Below are positions 34,384 to 45,372 of a stretch of 64,000 nt of DNA, piece after piece; position 1 is the stretch's first letter; each line of letters starts with the position of its first letter. A program made the position numbers and the translations under genes. The notes beneath the pieces are model-generated. The model was not told the origin of the DNA. It searched no databases and saw only the letters and a list, made by a program, of their open reading frames with translations. Source of the DNA: Natranaerobius thermophilus JW/NM-WN-LF (GTDB lineage: Bacteria; Bacillota; Natranaerobiia; Natranaerobiales; Natranaerobiaceae); assembly GCF_000020005.1 (NCBI RefSeq), contig NC_010718.1, positions 439,001 through 503,000 of the forward strand, written 5' to 3'.

Positions 34384-34671
34384 ATGAACTTAAAACCGCT
34401 GGGAGATCGTATTGTAATTAAAATCTTGGAAGCCGAAGAAAAAACAGAAAGTGGAATCGTACTTCCCGAAAAGGCTAAAGAAAAGCCCCAAGAAGGCGAA
34501 GTAGTTGCGGTTGGAAGCGGTAAAACGCTGGATGATGGAAGCAAAGTGGAACCCGAAGTAAAAGCAGGCGATAAAGTGGTTTATTCCAAATTCGCTGGAA
34601 ATGAAGTTGAGGTTGATGGTGAAGAATACTTAATCATGCGCCAGGATGATATCTTGGCGGTTATAGAATAA
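34384..34671 (+). CDS. groES: Co-chaperonin GroES
   Basis: A 95-residue GroES that caps the GroEL ring. It shows [35 protein letters not shown], with the mobile loop that docks on GroEL, and a closing beta strand ([15 protein letters not shown]). ATG 34384 follows AAAAGGAGGG by 7 nt. The family length is normal. It is transcribed with groEL under CIRCE/HrcA control. Confidence 0.97.
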   Translation: MNLKPLGDRIVIKILEAEEKTESGIVLPEKAKEKPQEGEVVAVGSGKTLDDGSKVEPEVKAGDKVVYSKFAGNEVEVDGEEYLIMRQDDILAVIE

Positions 34672-34691
34672 AACCCACATAAAGGAGGTAA

Positions 34692-36344
<1,653 letters not shown>

Positions 36345-36376
36345 GCCCATTCCCCTAATAGGTAATTAGAAATTAG

Positions 36377-36413
36377 AGACCCCGGTCCCCTTTAAAGGAC
36401 CGGGGTCTTTTGT
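36377..36413 (+). terminator. Intrinsic terminator after groEL
   Basis: AGACCCCGGTCC (36377-36388) pairs perfectly with GGACCGGGGTCT (36397-36408), followed by T-rich sequence. Confidence 0.92.
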
Positions 36414-36442
36414 TTGACATTGCATTTAGCAAGCTATATAAT
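36414..36442 (+). promoter_or_regulatory. Consensus sigma-A promoter of the TPR gene
   Basis: TTGACA (36414-36419), 17-nt spacer, TATAAT (36437-36442): both hexamers match the consensus exactly, so strong expression of the following gene, and perhaps guaA, is likely. Confidence 0.9.
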
Positions 36443-36494
36443 TTATTAAGCAAGAATATAAAAATAGTATTAAATAGAAGGGGAGTTAGTTAAT

Positions 36495-37250
36495 ATGAGT
36501 TTTTTCATGAAACCGAAGAAAAAGGCTTTGAAAAACATTGCTTTTGTTGCGGCGGGATTATTTATTGCTTCGGTAGTGTTAGGAGCTGGCGCAGGAGCTC
36601 TCGGATTTTTAGATGGGGGTCAACAAGCTGATTTAAGTGCTATGGAAGAGCAAGTTGACCATTTAAGAGCTGAAGTAGAAGCTGACCCAGAAAATGTCAC
36701 AGCTTTGAGAAACCTAGGTAATGCTAAGATGCAAGTAGCTATTCAAATGGAACAAGAAGGTGAAGAAGGAGCTATCGAATACTACGAAAAAGCCTTGGAG
36801 AACTTCGAATCAGCCGTTGAACTTGATGAAGATAATCCAGAATTATTAGTGGACAAAGCAACTGCTGCGTATACTACTCAAAATACTGAAAAAGCGGAAG
36901 AATCTATTGAAAAAGCTCTTGAATTAGATCCTGAAAATGTAAATGCCTTACACATCTCTGCCTTTATGATGTTAAATGAAGGGGAATATGATGAGGCAAT
37001 AGATAAATGGGATAAAATTTTAGATAAGGACCAATTGGCTGAACAAGAACGGGAGCAATTTGAGACATTGATAGCTCAGGCAGAACAACTGAAGGAAATT
37101 GAAGAGATGGATCCAAAAGAGGACTTGGATAAGGAAGAATGGGAAGAAGAATTTGAGGAAGAATATCTAGATGAAAAAGATAATGAAAAAGAAGTAAAAA
37201 AAGAAGATGAAGATGTAGATGAAAACAATGATGAAAAAGAGGATAATTAA
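36495..37250 (+). CDS. Membrane-anchored TPR protein with acidic tail
   Basis: A 251-residue protein. A short basic N-terminus precedes one membrane segment (about residues 14-37: IAFVAAGLFIASVVLGAGAGALGFL). A TPR region follows (about residues 50-195), with repeats such as NVTALRNLGNAKMQVAIQ, GAIEYYEKALENFESAVELD and AEESIEKALELDPENVNALHISA. The last 50 residues are almost all Glu, Asp and Lys. TPRs mediate protein contacts, and the anchor puts them outside the membrane. The partner is unknown. It has a consensus promoter and lies 45 nt before guaA. Confidence 0.8.
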   Translation: MSFFMKPKKKALKNIAFVAAGLFIASVVLGAGAGALGFLDGGQQADLSAMEEQVDHLRAEVEADPENVTALRNLGNAKMQVAIQMEQEGEEGAIEYYEKALENFESAVELDEDNPELLVDKATAAYTTQNTEKAEESIEKALELDPENVNALHISAFMMLNEGEYDEAIDKWDKILDKDQLAEQEREQFETLIAQAEQLKEIEEMDPKEDLDKEEWEEEFEEEYLDEKDNEKEVKKEDEDVDENNDEKEDN

Positions 37251-37295
37251 AATTGGCCAGTCAATAAATAGTGGATTAATTAAGGAGGGAACAGC

Positions 37296-38828
37296 TTGTC
37301 AAGGGAACTTGTGATTGTTTTAGATTTTGGAGGACAATATAGTCGACTAATAGCTAGAAGGATCAGAGAACACAATGTTTATTGTGAAATTTATCCTTAC
37401 AATATTTCTATTAATAAATTGAAGCAATTATCCCCTGCTGCCATAGTACTTTCAGGTGGACCAAGTAGTGTTTATCAAGAGGGTTCGCCTGATTTAGATA
37501 CAGAAATTTTTGAGATTGGAATTCCTGTGCTAGGTATTTGTTATGGAATGCAGTTAATGGCCAAGAAACTTGGTGGAACAGTTACTGGATCCACTAAAAG
37601 AGAGTACGGTAAAGCTTTACTAGAAATAGAAAATCCGAATCTTCTTACAGAAGGTGTGTCTAGTGATTTACTAGTTTGGATGAGCCATGGAGATTCAGTC
37701 GAACAAGTCCCTCCTGGCTTTAAAGTTATGGGAAAGACTGAAAACACTCCTATTGCAGGTCTCTTTAACCCGGATAAAAACCTTTACGGAGTTCAATTTC
37801 ACCTGGAAGTTATGCATACACCAAAGGGTCGTGAAATGTTAAAAAATTTCTTATTTAATATAGCAGATTTATCAGCCGATTGGACTATGGGATCTTATAT
37901 AGAAGAAACTGTTGAACAAATCAAAACAGAAGCCCAGGGTAGAAAAGCAGTCTGCGGTTTATCTGGTGGAATTGATTCTACAGTGGCTGCTCTACTTGTT
38001 CAAAAGGCTATCGGTGATGATTTGACCTGTATTTTTGTCAATCATGGGTTATTGAGAAAAAATGAACAAGACCAAGTTAGGGAATTGTTTGAACAAGAAT
38101 TTGATATCAATTTGGTTTATGTTGATGCTAGTGATAGGTTTTTAAATAAGCTCCAGGGTGTTACTGATCCAGAGCAAAAGAGAAAAATTATTGGGGAAGA
38201 ATTTATTAGGGTTTTTGAAGAAGAAGCCCGTAAAATAGGCGATGTGGACTTTTTAGTTCAAGGTACCTTATATACCGATGTGGTAGAAAGTGGGACTGAG
38301 ACAGCTAGTGTGATTAAATCACATCATAATGTGGGCGGTTTGCCTGAGAAAATGGATTTATCTTTAATCGAACCATTGAATTCCCTTTTCAAAGACGAAG
38401 TGCGTCAAGTTGCAAGAGAACTGGGACTTCATCGTGAAATTGTGGAAAGACATCCATTTCCAGGACCAGGCCTGGCTATTAGGGTTTTAGGAGAGATTAC
38501 TAAAGAAAAACTAGACATTTTACGAGAAGCAGATGCTGTTGTTTCTGATGAGTTGAAAAAAATTGGACTCTATCATGATATCTGGCAGCTATTTACCGTC
38601 TTACCAGATATAAAAACTGTTGGGGTAAAAGGTGACGAACGATCTTACGATTATCCAATTATACTTCGGGCTGTAAATAGTGAAGATGGAATGACTGCAG
38701 ATTGGTATCGTTTTTCAAATGATGTGTTAGAAAGACTTTCTAATAGAGTAGTTAACGAAGTGGATGGAGTCAATAGGTTTATTTACGATATTACATCAAA
38801 ACCCCCGGCAACCATTGAGTGGGAGTAA
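37296..38828 (+). CDS. guaA: GMP synthase (glutamine-hydrolysing)
   Basis: A 510-residue GMP synthase converting XMP, glutamine and ATP to GMP. The N-terminal class I amidotransferase domain has [17 protein letters not shown] (nucleophile Cys about residue 83) and the His/Glu in [10 protein letters not shown]. The ATP pyrophosphatase domain has [17 protein letters not shown], and the C-terminal dimerisation domain ends KPPATIEWE. The triad motif reads QFHLEV where QFHPEV is usual, a Pro to Leu change beside the catalytic residues. TTG 37296 follows AAGGAGGG. It lies directly upstream of the purine riboswitch-controlled operon. Confidence 0.96.
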   Translation: MSRELVIVLDFGGQYSRLIARRIREHNVYCEIYPYNISINKLKQLSPAAIVLSGGPSSVYQEGSPDLDTEIFEIGIPVLGICYGMQLMAKKLGGTVTGSTKREYGKALLEIENPNLLTEGVSSDLLVWMSHGDSVEQVPPGFKVMGKTENTPIAGLFNPDKNLYGVQFHLEVMHTPKGREMLKNFLFNIADLSADWTMGSYIEETVEQIKTEAQGRKAVCGLSGGIDSTVAALLVQKAIGDDLTCIFVNHGLLRKNEQDQVRELFEQEFDINLVYVDASDRFLNKLQGVTDPEQKRKIIGEEFIRVFEEEARKIGDVDFLVQGTLYTDVVESGTETASVIKSHHNVGGLPEKMDLSLIEPLNSLFKDEVRQVARELGLHREIVERHPFPGPGLAIRVLGEITKEKLDILREADAVVSDELKKIGLYHDIWQLFTVLPDIKTVGVKGDERSYDYPIILRAVNSEDGMTADWYRFSNDVLERLSNRVVNEVDGVNRFIYDITSKPPATIEWE

Positions 38829-38884
38829 CTTTACAATTTTGACCGGAACTGTTATTATATTAATATACGAACTTAAACCGTAAA

Positions 38885-38955
38885 CTCTCGTATATTTTCG
38901 GGAATAAGGCCCGAAAGTTTCTACCTAATGACCGAGAATCATTTGGCTACGAGAG
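38885..38955 (+). promoter_or_regulatory. Guanine (purine-class) riboswitch aptamer
   Basis: P1 is CTCTCGTA (38885-38892) with TACGAGAG (38948-38955). P2 is TTCGGG/CCCGAA with loop AATAAGG. The conserved core GTTTCTACC is at 38917-38925. P3 is AATGA/TCATT around CCGAGAA. The ligand-pairing base in GGCTACGAG is C (38947), which selects guanine or hypoxanthine rather than adenine. It lies upstream of purK and immediately before a second aptamer. Confidence 0.9.
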
Positions 38956-39071
38956 AGAAAGGGTATCTAGGGTTCCGGGGGTGTCAAAACCAAACCTGAC
39001 CGGACCGAGTGGTACTCACCCATTAAGGGTACACCGAAGGGATAAAAGCCCAGGCGGGTAGGTTTCTCTCG
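38953..39071 (+). promoter_or_regulatory. ykkC subtype 2 riboswitch aptamer, probably PRPP-sensing
   Basis: The ykkC-class signature is clear: TCTAGGGTTCCG (38966-38977), GGACCGAGTGG (39002-39012), then ACACCGAAGGGATAAAAGCCC. A closing stem pairs GAGAGAAA (38953-38960) with TTTCTCTC (39063-39070). The class includes guanidine, ppGpp and PRPP binders. Position behind a guanine aptamer and ahead of de novo purine genes points to PRPP (known tandem guanine-PRPP arrangement). Its first bases overlap the guanine P1 strand. Confidence 0.88.
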
Positions 39072-39095
39072 ATTCCTACTTGCCTGGGTTTTTTT
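39049..39095 (+). terminator. Regulated terminator of the pur operon riboswitch
   Basis: CCCAGGCGGGTAGG (39049-39062) pairs with CCTACTTGCCTGGG (39075-39088), with two G-T pairs, followed by T7. Its left arm includes the end of the ykkC aptamer core, so aptamer folding and termination exclude each other. Confidence 0.88.
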
Positions 39096-39121
39096 GAAAT
39101 ATTTTAATGGAGGGTTGTTGT

Positions 39122-40285
39122 ATGTACTCCCTGTATTCACCTGAACTAACTTTGGGAATAGTTGGTGGCGGACAACTTGGTAGAATGATGACCTTTGAAG
39201 CAAAAAAACTTGGCTTAAAAGTTGTGGTTTTGGACCCAACAGAACAATCTCCAGCTGCCCAAGTTGCTGATGAACAGATTGTCTCATCCTTTGATGATCT
39301 AGATGGTTATCGTACTCTGGCCAAACTTAGTGATATTATCACATACGAATTTGAACATATCCATGTGTCTGGATTACAAGAAATTGAAGCAGCAGGGGTG
39401 CCAGTTAGACCAGGAAGCGCTACTTTAGCTTCAATTCAACATAAAGGAAAACAAAAAGAGCTGTTAAGAACACACGGGATAGCTGTGCCGTCTTTTCAGT
39501 ATGCCAAAGGATATCAACAAGCTGCCTCAGAACTTAATAAATTCAAATTTCCAGTGATGGCTAAATTATGCCATGGTGGATACGATGGAAAAGGTAATAT
39601 CTTACTTGAAAATGAATCTGATTTACGGAAATTAGAGACTATGGCAGGAGAAAATCGGGAATTAATGTTGGAAAAATACTTAAGATTTGATAAAGAACTG
39701 TCTGTTATGGCTGCCAAAAGCGCCAATGGTGATACAGCAGTTTTTCCTGTAGTAGAAAATGTTCACAAAGATGAGATATTACATTTAACCAAAGCTCCAG
39801 CTGATATCAGTTCATATGCAAGAGATCAATTAATAAGTACTGCCGAAAAAATCCTTGAAATATTTTCAGAACCAGGTATCTATGGAATAGAGTTTTTTCT
39901 TCTCGAAGATGACAGCATCATGGTAAATGAAATCGCACCCAGGGTACATAACTCGGGCCATTACACTATAGAAGCTTGTAATTTATGTCAATTTGCTGTT
40001 CATTTAAGAAGTATTCTCGGTCTACCTTTAATTCATCCTAAACTAGAAAAGAACGCTGTGATGATCAATTTACTGGGAAGTGAGCAGGGAGAACTACCCA
40101 TTACCAATTATGATTCACTTCTGACCCACGAAGGTGTTTACTTACATCTGTACGGTAAACAAGAAACTCGTCCTGGAAGGAAAATGGGTCATATCACAAT
40201 TACTGGACAAAATGAACAGGACCTTGTATCTAAAGTCAATAACTTGGAAATTATTGATAAAAGGGGGATCTTGGATGAATTATAA
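39122..40285 (+). CDS. purK: 5-(carboxyamino)imidazole ribonucleotide synthase
   Basis: A 387-residue ATP-grasp enzyme that carboxylates AIR to N5-CAIR with ATP and bicarbonate. The N-terminal [20 protein letters not shown] is diagnostic. The ATP-grasp core is seen in [17 protein letters not shown] and [20 protein letters not shown]. The start is ATG 39122 behind GGAGGG; the ATG at 39107 lies before that site. It is the first gene of the riboswitch-controlled operon and overlaps purE by 11 nt. PurK before PurE is the reverse of the usual Bacillus order. Confidence 0.94.
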   Translation: MYSLYSPELTLGIVGGGQLGRMMTFEAKKLGLKVVVLDPTEQSPAAQVADEQIVSSFDDLDGYRTLAKLSDIITYEFEHIHVSGLQEIEAAGVPVRPGSATLASIQHKGKQKELLRTHGIAVPSFQYAKGYQQAASELNKFKFPVMAKLCHGGYDGKGNILLENESDLRKLETMAGENRELMLEKYLRFDKELSVMAAKSANGDTAVFPVVENVHKDEILHLTKAPADISSYARDQLISTAEKILEIFSEPGIYGIEFFLLEDDSIMVNEIAPRVHNSGHYTIEACNLCQFAVHLRSILGLPLIHPKLEKNAVMINLLGSEQGELPITNYDSLLTHEGVYLHLYGKQETRPGRKMGHITITGQNEQDLVSKVNNLEIIDKRGILDEL

Positions 40286-40799
40286 AGTTGGAGTGATAAT
40301 GGGAAGTGATTCTGATCTACCTGTTTTACAAGATGCCTGTGATGTTTTGGAAGAATTTCAAATTCCCTACGAGGTAGATATAGTTTCCGCTCACAGGACC
40401 CCGGAAAAAATGTATCAATACGCACAAGAAGCCAAGAATAGAGGAATCAAAGTTATTATAGCCGGAGCTGGAGGTGCTGCTCACTTACCCGGGATGGTAG
40501 CTTCTTTGACGGAACTTCCTGTTATAGGTGTTCCGATTAAGACTCGTTCCTTGAGTGGAATGGATTCACTATATTCCATTGTTCAAATGCCAGCAGGAGT
40601 TCCAGTGGCAACAGTGGCTATTAACGGTGCTAAAAATGCTGCCCTATTAGCTGCAAGAATGATAGGAAGTTATGAAGAGAGGGTGTCCCAGGCCTTGAAT
40701 GATTATCAAGAACAAAATCGTCAAAAGGTTTTAGAGAAGGGGCAAGAGTTACAAAAAATAGGTCACGAACAATATTTGAAAAGAAAGGAAGAAAGCTGA
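40275..40799 (+). CDS. purE: N5-CAIR mutase
   Basis: A 174-residue class I PurE, which converts N5-CAIR to CAIR, the step after PurK. The N-terminal [16 protein letters not shown] forms the phosphate site, followed by [14 protein letters not shown] (active-site His), [15 protein letters not shown] and [26 protein letters not shown] 40275 begins inside the end of purK and follows AAGGGGG. The stop overlaps the start of purB. The length is normal for the bacterial octameric enzyme. Confidence 0.95.
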   Translation: MNYKVGVIMGSDSDLPVLQDACDVLEEFQIPYEVDIVSAHRTPEKMYQYAQEAKNRGIKVIIAGAGGAAHLPGMVASLTELPVIGVPIKTRSLSGMDSLYSIVQMPAGVPVATVAINGAKNAALLAARMIGSYEERVSQALNDYQEQNRQKVLEKGQELQKIGHEQYLKRKEES

Positions 40800-42091
40800 T
40801 GATAGAGCGTTATCAAAGGCCGGAAATGAAGCAGTTATGGAGCTTGGAAAATAAATTTAAGAAATGGTTGCAGGTGGAGATCTATTCATGTGAAGCCTTT
40901 TCTGAACTAGGAGAAGTCCCTGGGGAAGCAGTAGATAAAATTAAATCCAATGCCTACTTTGATACACAAAGAGTACTTGAATTGGAAAAGGAGACGCGCC
41001 ATGATGTGATTGCCTTTACGCGCGCAGTATCTGAAACTTTAGGACCAGAAAAAAAATATGTTCATTACGGTCTTACATCTTCAGATGTTGTTGATACAGC
41101 ACTATCATCTTTGATTAGAGATGCTTTGACATTGATAGAGCAAGAACTTGACAGGGTGCTCCAGATTTTGCGAGACCAGGCCCGGAAATACAAAGATTAT
41201 CCTATTATAGGAAGAACCCACGGTGTCCATGCTGAACCTACAACCTTGGGTCTGAAATTTGCTTTGTTCTACGATGAATTGTCACGATCTAGAAAAAGAC
41301 TAGATAGGGCTAAAGAAAATATCAGTGTTGGTAAAATTTCGGGAGCTGTGGGAACTTATGCTAATGTCTCTCCCTATGTCGAGGAATATGTGTGCCATAA
41401 ATTAGGCTTACAACCAGCTTTAACTTCTACACAAATTTTGCAAAGGGACAGACATGCAGAATTAATGTCAACTCTCGCAATTCTTGCGGGAACTATGGAT
41501 AAAATAGCAACTGAAATTAGAAATCTACAGAAAACGGAAGTTCGAGAAGTTGAAGAACCTTTTTATAAAGGTCAAAAGGGATCATCCGCCATGCCCCACA
41601 AGAGAAATCCTGTTAATTGTGAAAAAATTTCAGGTCTAAGTAGGGTTATCAGGAGTAATGCCCAGGCAGCCTTTGAAAATCAACCTCTATGGCATGAACG
41701 AGATATTTCACACTCATCTGTGGAAAGGTTAATTATTCCCGATAGTACTACTTTATCTCATTATTTACTCAATCTTTTGGCTAAAGTATTGGAAAACTTG
41801 CATGTGTATCCAGACAACATGGAACAAAATTTAAAGACCACTAATGGATTGATATACAGTCAAAGAGTGTTACTTAACTTGATTGATAAAGGTTTATCTC
41901 GAGAGAAGGCCTATGATTTAATTCAAGAATTGGCAATGAAGTCGTGGGAAGGTGACGAAAATTTCCAAGAGCTGTTAAAACAAGATTCCAGGGTATTGGA
42001 GATTCTCGATAAAGAAGAAATAGATAATTGTTTCGACCCTACTTATTATACCAGAAACGTGGATTATATTTTTGAGAGATTAGGTATCTAA
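40799..42091 (+). CDS. purB: Adenylosuccinate lyase
   Basis: A 430-residue fumarase-superfamily lyase. It removes fumarate from SAICAR and from adenylosuccinate, so it acts in both IMP and AMP synthesis. The signatures are YVHYGLTSSDVVDTA, GRTHGVHAEPTTLGLKFA (catalytic His), ISGAVGTYANVSP and the superfamily loop KGSSAMPHKRNPVNCEKI (about residue 262). ATG 40799 shares a base with the purE stop. The next gene in the usual order, purC, is not present here. Confidence 0.95.
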   Translation: MIERYQRPEMKQLWSLENKFKKWLQVEIYSCEAFSELGEVPGEAVDKIKSNAYFDTQRVLELEKETRHDVIAFTRAVSETLGPEKKYVHYGLTSSDVVDTALSSLIRDALTLIEQELDRVLQILRDQARKYKDYPIIGRTHGVHAEPTTLGLKFALFYDELSRSRKRLDRAKENISVGKISGAVGTYANVSPYVEEYVCHKLGLQPALTSTQILQRDRHAELMSTLAILAGTMDKIATEIRNLQKTEVREVEEPFYKGQKGSSAMPHKRNPVNCEKISGLSRVIRSNAQAAFENQPLWHERDISHSSVERLIIPDSTTLSHYLLNLLAKVLENLHVYPDNMEQNLKTTNGLIYSQRVLLNLIDKGLSREKAYDLIQELAMKSWEGDENFQELLKQDSRVLEILDKEEIDNCFDPTYYTRNVDYIFERLGI

Positions 42092-42125
42092 TTTATATTT
42101 GAGGATTAAGAAGGAGGGGACTTCT

Positions 42126-43208
42126 TTGACTGGAAATAGTTATCGTAAAGCTGGTGTGGATGTGGACAAGGGAAATAAAATAGCGGAAAACATAAAAGAG
42201 TTAACTTCCTCAGAAGCATCAGGACATGTTATATCAGGTGTAGGTGGATTTGGAGCTCTTTTTCAACCCAAAGGTGAATATAATGATCCTGTATACATTG
42301 CAGCCACTGATGGAGTTGGTACAAAATTAAAATTAGCTAGACTGGCAAACAAATTTGATACTATCGGAATAGATTTGGTAGCTATGTGTGTTAATGATGT
42401 ACTGGCTCAAGGTGGCCAACCGTTGATATTCTTGGATTATCTTGCCATGGATAGTTTAGAAGAGGATTTGATTCAGGACATAATCCAGGGAATAGTTGCC
42501 GGTTGTCATCAATCTGACTGCAGCCTGGTTGGTGGAGAAACGGCGGAAATGCCAGGTTTTTATCAGAATGGCCTATTTGATCTGGCTGGTTTTTGTGTTG
42601 GGGTAGTTGAAAAAGATAATATTGTGGATGGTTCATCAATAAAAGAAACAGATCAAGTAATAGGGATTTCGTCTTCAGGAGTACACAGTAATGGTCTTTC
42701 TTTAGTCCGAAAGACCCTAATTAAAGAAGAAGGTGGTCAATATGAACTGGACGAAACTCCTTCAAACTTAGAAACTAACTTGGGAGAAGAACTGTTAAAA
42801 CCGACTAAGATATATGTAAAGCCCGTTTTGAGCTTAATGGAAAAGTTTTCAGTAGCGGGTATGGCTCATATTACCGGAGGCGGCCTTCCTGATAATCTGA
42901 GCAGAATAGTGCCTGATAATTTATCTTTTTCCCTTGATTTACAAAAACTGCAAAAGATGGTGTTACCTGTATTTTCATTAATTCAAACAACTGGAGATAT
43001 ACCTGATCACGATATGTGGAGAACCTTTAATATGGGAATTGGATTTACAGTAGTATTACCTGCCGAAGAAGCTCAGCAAGCCTGCGAATTTCTTAGAGAG
43101 CAGGGAGAAAAGGCTGAAATTATTGGGACGGTAGAACAACTATCCCAACAACAGGGTGATGGTGTTCAGAGTGGAGAAAGGGTGATGTTTGTAAATGGAG
43201 ATAAATAA
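42126..43208 (+). CDS. purM: Phosphoribosylformylglycinamidine cyclo-ligase (AIR synthetase)
   Basis: A 360-residue AIR synthetase using ATP to close the imidazole ring of FGAM. Family motifs are SYRKAGVDVDKGNKIAENI, ISGVGGFGALF, ATDGVGTKLKLA, GIDLVAMCVNDVLAQGGQPLIFLDYLA and HITGGGLPDNLSRI. The N-terminal start is TTG 42126, 6 nt after AAGGAGGGG. It follows purB after 34 nt without purC, purS, purQ, purL or purF between them. Its end overlaps purN. Confidence 0.95.
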   Translation: MTGNSYRKAGVDVDKGNKIAENIKELTSSEASGHVISGVGGFGALFQPKGEYNDPVYIAATDGVGTKLKLARLANKFDTIGIDLVAMCVNDVLAQGGQPLIFLDYLAMDSLEEDLIQDIIQGIVAGCHQSDCSLVGGETAEMPGFYQNGLFDLAGFCVGVVEKDNIVDGSSIKETDQVIGISSSGVHSNGLSLVRKTLIKEEGGQYELDETPSNLETNLGEELLKPTKIYVKPVLSLMEKFSVAGMAHITGGGLPDNLSRIVPDNLSFSLDLQKLQKMVLPVFSLIQTTGDIPDHDMWRTFNMGIGFTVVLPAEEAQQACEFLREQGEKAEIIGTVEQLSQQQGDGVQSGERVMFVNGDK

Positions 43209-43818
43209 AGATCCTAGATATGCTGTATTAGCCTCAGGATCGGGAACAATTTTTCAATCTATAATTGATGCTCAAAAGCGAGGAGATATTCCCGGGGAAC
43301 TGGCTCTTTTTTTGACCGATAAACAAGATTGTCAAGCAAAAACGAGGGCAGAAAAAGCTGGGATTGAGACCAGAGTGTTTCAACCTAAAAATTATACAAG
43401 TAAACAGGCTATGGAAGAGGAAATGTTGGCAGTGTTAACTGCTCAAGAAATAGATTATGTAGTTTTAGCTGGTTATTTAAGAATCTTATCTCCTGAATTC
43501 ATTAGGAACTTTCGCCATCGGATTATCAATACTCATCCTTCGTTATTACCTGCATTTAAAGGGCTTGATGCCGTAAAGCAAGCCTACGATCACGGTGTTA
43601 AAGTAACTGGCTGTACTGTGCATTTAGTTACAGAAGAATTGGATTCAGGTCCTATATTACTTCAGGAAGAAGTAAAAGTTCAACGACATGATAGTTTGGA
43701 TGAGCTCAGGGAAAAGATAAAAAATAAAGAAAGACGGTTAATTATAACTGCCATAAGAGCGCTTTTAAAAGGTGAAGTTATTGTAGACAATCACAAAAGG
43801 TGGGTGGTGGAAAATTGA
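43195..43818 (+). CDS. purN: Phosphoribosylglycinamide formyltransferase
   Basis: A 207-residue GAR transformylase that takes the formyl group from 10-formyl-tetrahydrofolate. The catalytic set is present: INTHPSLLPAFKGLDA (Asn and His) and ELDSGPILLQEEV (Asp), with VVLAGYLRILSPEF for folate binding. The N-terminal phosphate loop reads ASGSGTIFQSI, where GSGSNFQ/GNGSNLQ is common, so the usual Asn is Ile. Its ATG overlaps the purM end, and the stop overlaps the purH start. No strong ribosome binding site is seen, consistent with coupling. Confidence 0.92.
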   Translation: MEINKDPRYAVLASGSGTIFQSIIDAQKRGDIPGELALFLTDKQDCQAKTRAEKAGIETRVFQPKNYTSKQAMEEEMLAVLTAQEIDYVVLAGYLRILSPEFIRNFRHRIINTHPSLLPAFKGLDAVKQAYDHGVKVTGCTVHLVTEELDSGPILLQEEVKVQRHDSLDELREKIKNKERRLIITAIRALLKGEVIVDNHKRWVVEN

Positions 43819-45344
43819 CTATCCAAAAAATAAACAGGGTTTTATTAAGTGTATATGATAAAACCGGCCTAATAACTCTTGCACAGGAATTGAAAGACAT
43901 GGGGGTAGAACTTGTTTCTACGGGAGGTACTTTGCGTCATTTACAAACCCATGGAATTCCAGTCTATTCAGTGGAAGAAGTAACCGGTTTTCCAGAAATA
44001 TTATCAGGTCGAGTAAAAACTCTTCACCCTAAGATTCACGGCGGTATCCTGGCTAAAAATAGAGAAAATGAAGAATTATCGTCATTGGATATTAAAACTT
44101 TTGATCTAGTAATTGTCAATTTATACCCTTTTGAGCAAGTAATGCAAAAAGCTGAAGCTACTGAAGAAGAAGTGATGGAAAATATTGATATTGGTGGACC
44201 TACTATGATAAGAGCTGCTGCTAAAAATTGGTATCGAGTTGGTGTATGCGTTGATCCTACTGATTATGAAGTGCTAACACAGCAACTAAAACAATATCAT
44301 GGATTAACAGATGAATTCAGAAAAACTTTGGCCAGGAAAGCATTTAAACATACAGCTCAATATGACAAAGCTATTTTCAATTATTTTGAAAGTGTTGATA
44401 CTAACAAAGATGATGAAACGGAATTGAAATTTCCTGAATTTAATTTGTTAGAATCCCGGGAGCTACCTTATGGTGAAAATCCACATCAAAAGGCCAGCCT
44501 ATTAATGGAGAGTCAAAAATTTATCCAACATCAAGGTAAGGGTCTCTCTTACAACAATTTCCAGGACATAGATGCTGCCATAAAGTTAGTACATGAATTC
44601 CAAAAACCAGCAGTGGTAGCCGTCAAGCATACTAATCCTTGCGGTGTCGGAGTTTCAAATACTATTGAGGAAGCCTATGATAAAGCATACCAAGGTGATC
44701 CTGTGAGCATCTTTGGCGGAATAGTGGCATGTAATCGTCCTGTAACGGAAGAACTTGCTTCCAAGCTGACAGAAATTTTCTTGGATGTGATAATTGCACC
44801 AGAATTTGAGCCTCGCGCCCTAGAAAAATTGAAGTCAAAATCAGGTACTAAAGTTGTGGAGATGGATTTGGAAAAGATGGTTGGAAATAAAGTGGAGATA
44901 AAATCTACAACCTTTGGATATTTATGTCAAGAAGCTGATTATCATCATCCTCATCCCCAAAATTGGGATAGAGTTGCAGGGGAACAGGCTAAACCAGAAG
45001 AGATAGATGATTTGATAATTGCCGAAAAAATAGTCAAACATGTAAAATCTAATGCCATTGTAGTTGTAAAAGAGGGTCAATCTCTGGGAATAGGAGCAGG
45101 TCAAATGAACAGGGTAGGGGCTTCTAGAATCGCCTTAGAAAATGCCGGTAAGGAATCCCAAAACAGTGTTTTGGCATCAGATGCCTTTTTCCCATTTAAT
45201 GATGTTGTGAAATTATGCAGTCAGTACGGTGTCTCCGCTATTGTACAGCCGGGAGGTTCGAAAAGAGATCAAGATTCAATTGATCTTGCTCAAGAAACAG
45301 GAATCACCATGTATTTTACAGGTATACGTCATTTTAAACATTAA
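43815..45344 (+). CDS. purH: Bifunctional AICAR transformylase / IMP cyclohydrolase
   Basis: A 509-residue two-domain enzyme for the last two steps to IMP. The N-terminal IMP cyclohydrolase has VLLSVYDKTGLITLAQELKDMGVELVSTGGT, FPEILSGRVKTLHPKIHGGIL and IDIGGPTMIRAAAKN. The C-terminal AICAR transformylase has ELPYGENPHQKASL, AVKHTNPCGVGV and GQMNRVGASRIA. TTG 43815, 10 nt after AAAGGTGG, overlaps the purN stop. It uses 10-formyl-tetrahydrofolate, linking it to the folate genes. Confidence 0.95.
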   Translation: MTIQKINRVLLSVYDKTGLITLAQELKDMGVELVSTGGTLRHLQTHGIPVYSVEEVTGFPEILSGRVKTLHPKIHGGILAKNRENEELSSLDIKTFDLVIVNLYPFEQVMQKAEATEEEVMENIDIGGPTMIRAAAKNWYRVGVCVDPTDYEVLTQQLKQYHGLTDEFRKTLARKAFKHTAQYDKAIFNYFESVDTNKDDETELKFPEFNLLESRELPYGENPHQKASLLMESQKFIQHQGKGLSYNNFQDIDAAIKLVHEFQKPAVVAVKHTNPCGVGVSNTIEEAYDKAYQGDPVSIFGGIVACNRPVTEELASKLTEIFLDVIIAPEFEPRALEKLKSKSGTKVVEMDLEKMVGNKVEIKSTTFGYLCQEADYHHPHPQNWDRVAGEQAKPEEIDDLIIAEKIVKHVKSNAIVVVKEGQSLGIGAGQMNRVGASRIALENAGKESQNSVLASDAFFPFNDVVKLCSQYGVSAIVQPGGSKRDQDSIDLAQETGITMYFTGIRHFKH

Positions 45345-45372
45345 TTTTAAACTGAAAGCTGGGGGGTTTAAG

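Noticed and set aside
40134-40274. N-terminal extension of PurE within purK
   Set aside because: PurE begins at [14 protein letters not shown] with its own ribosome binding site; the extension overlaps purK in another frame.
45229-45372. N-terminal extension of PurD within purH
   Set aside because: PurD homology begins at KVLVIGSGG (GTG 45373); the extension is purH sequence in another frame.
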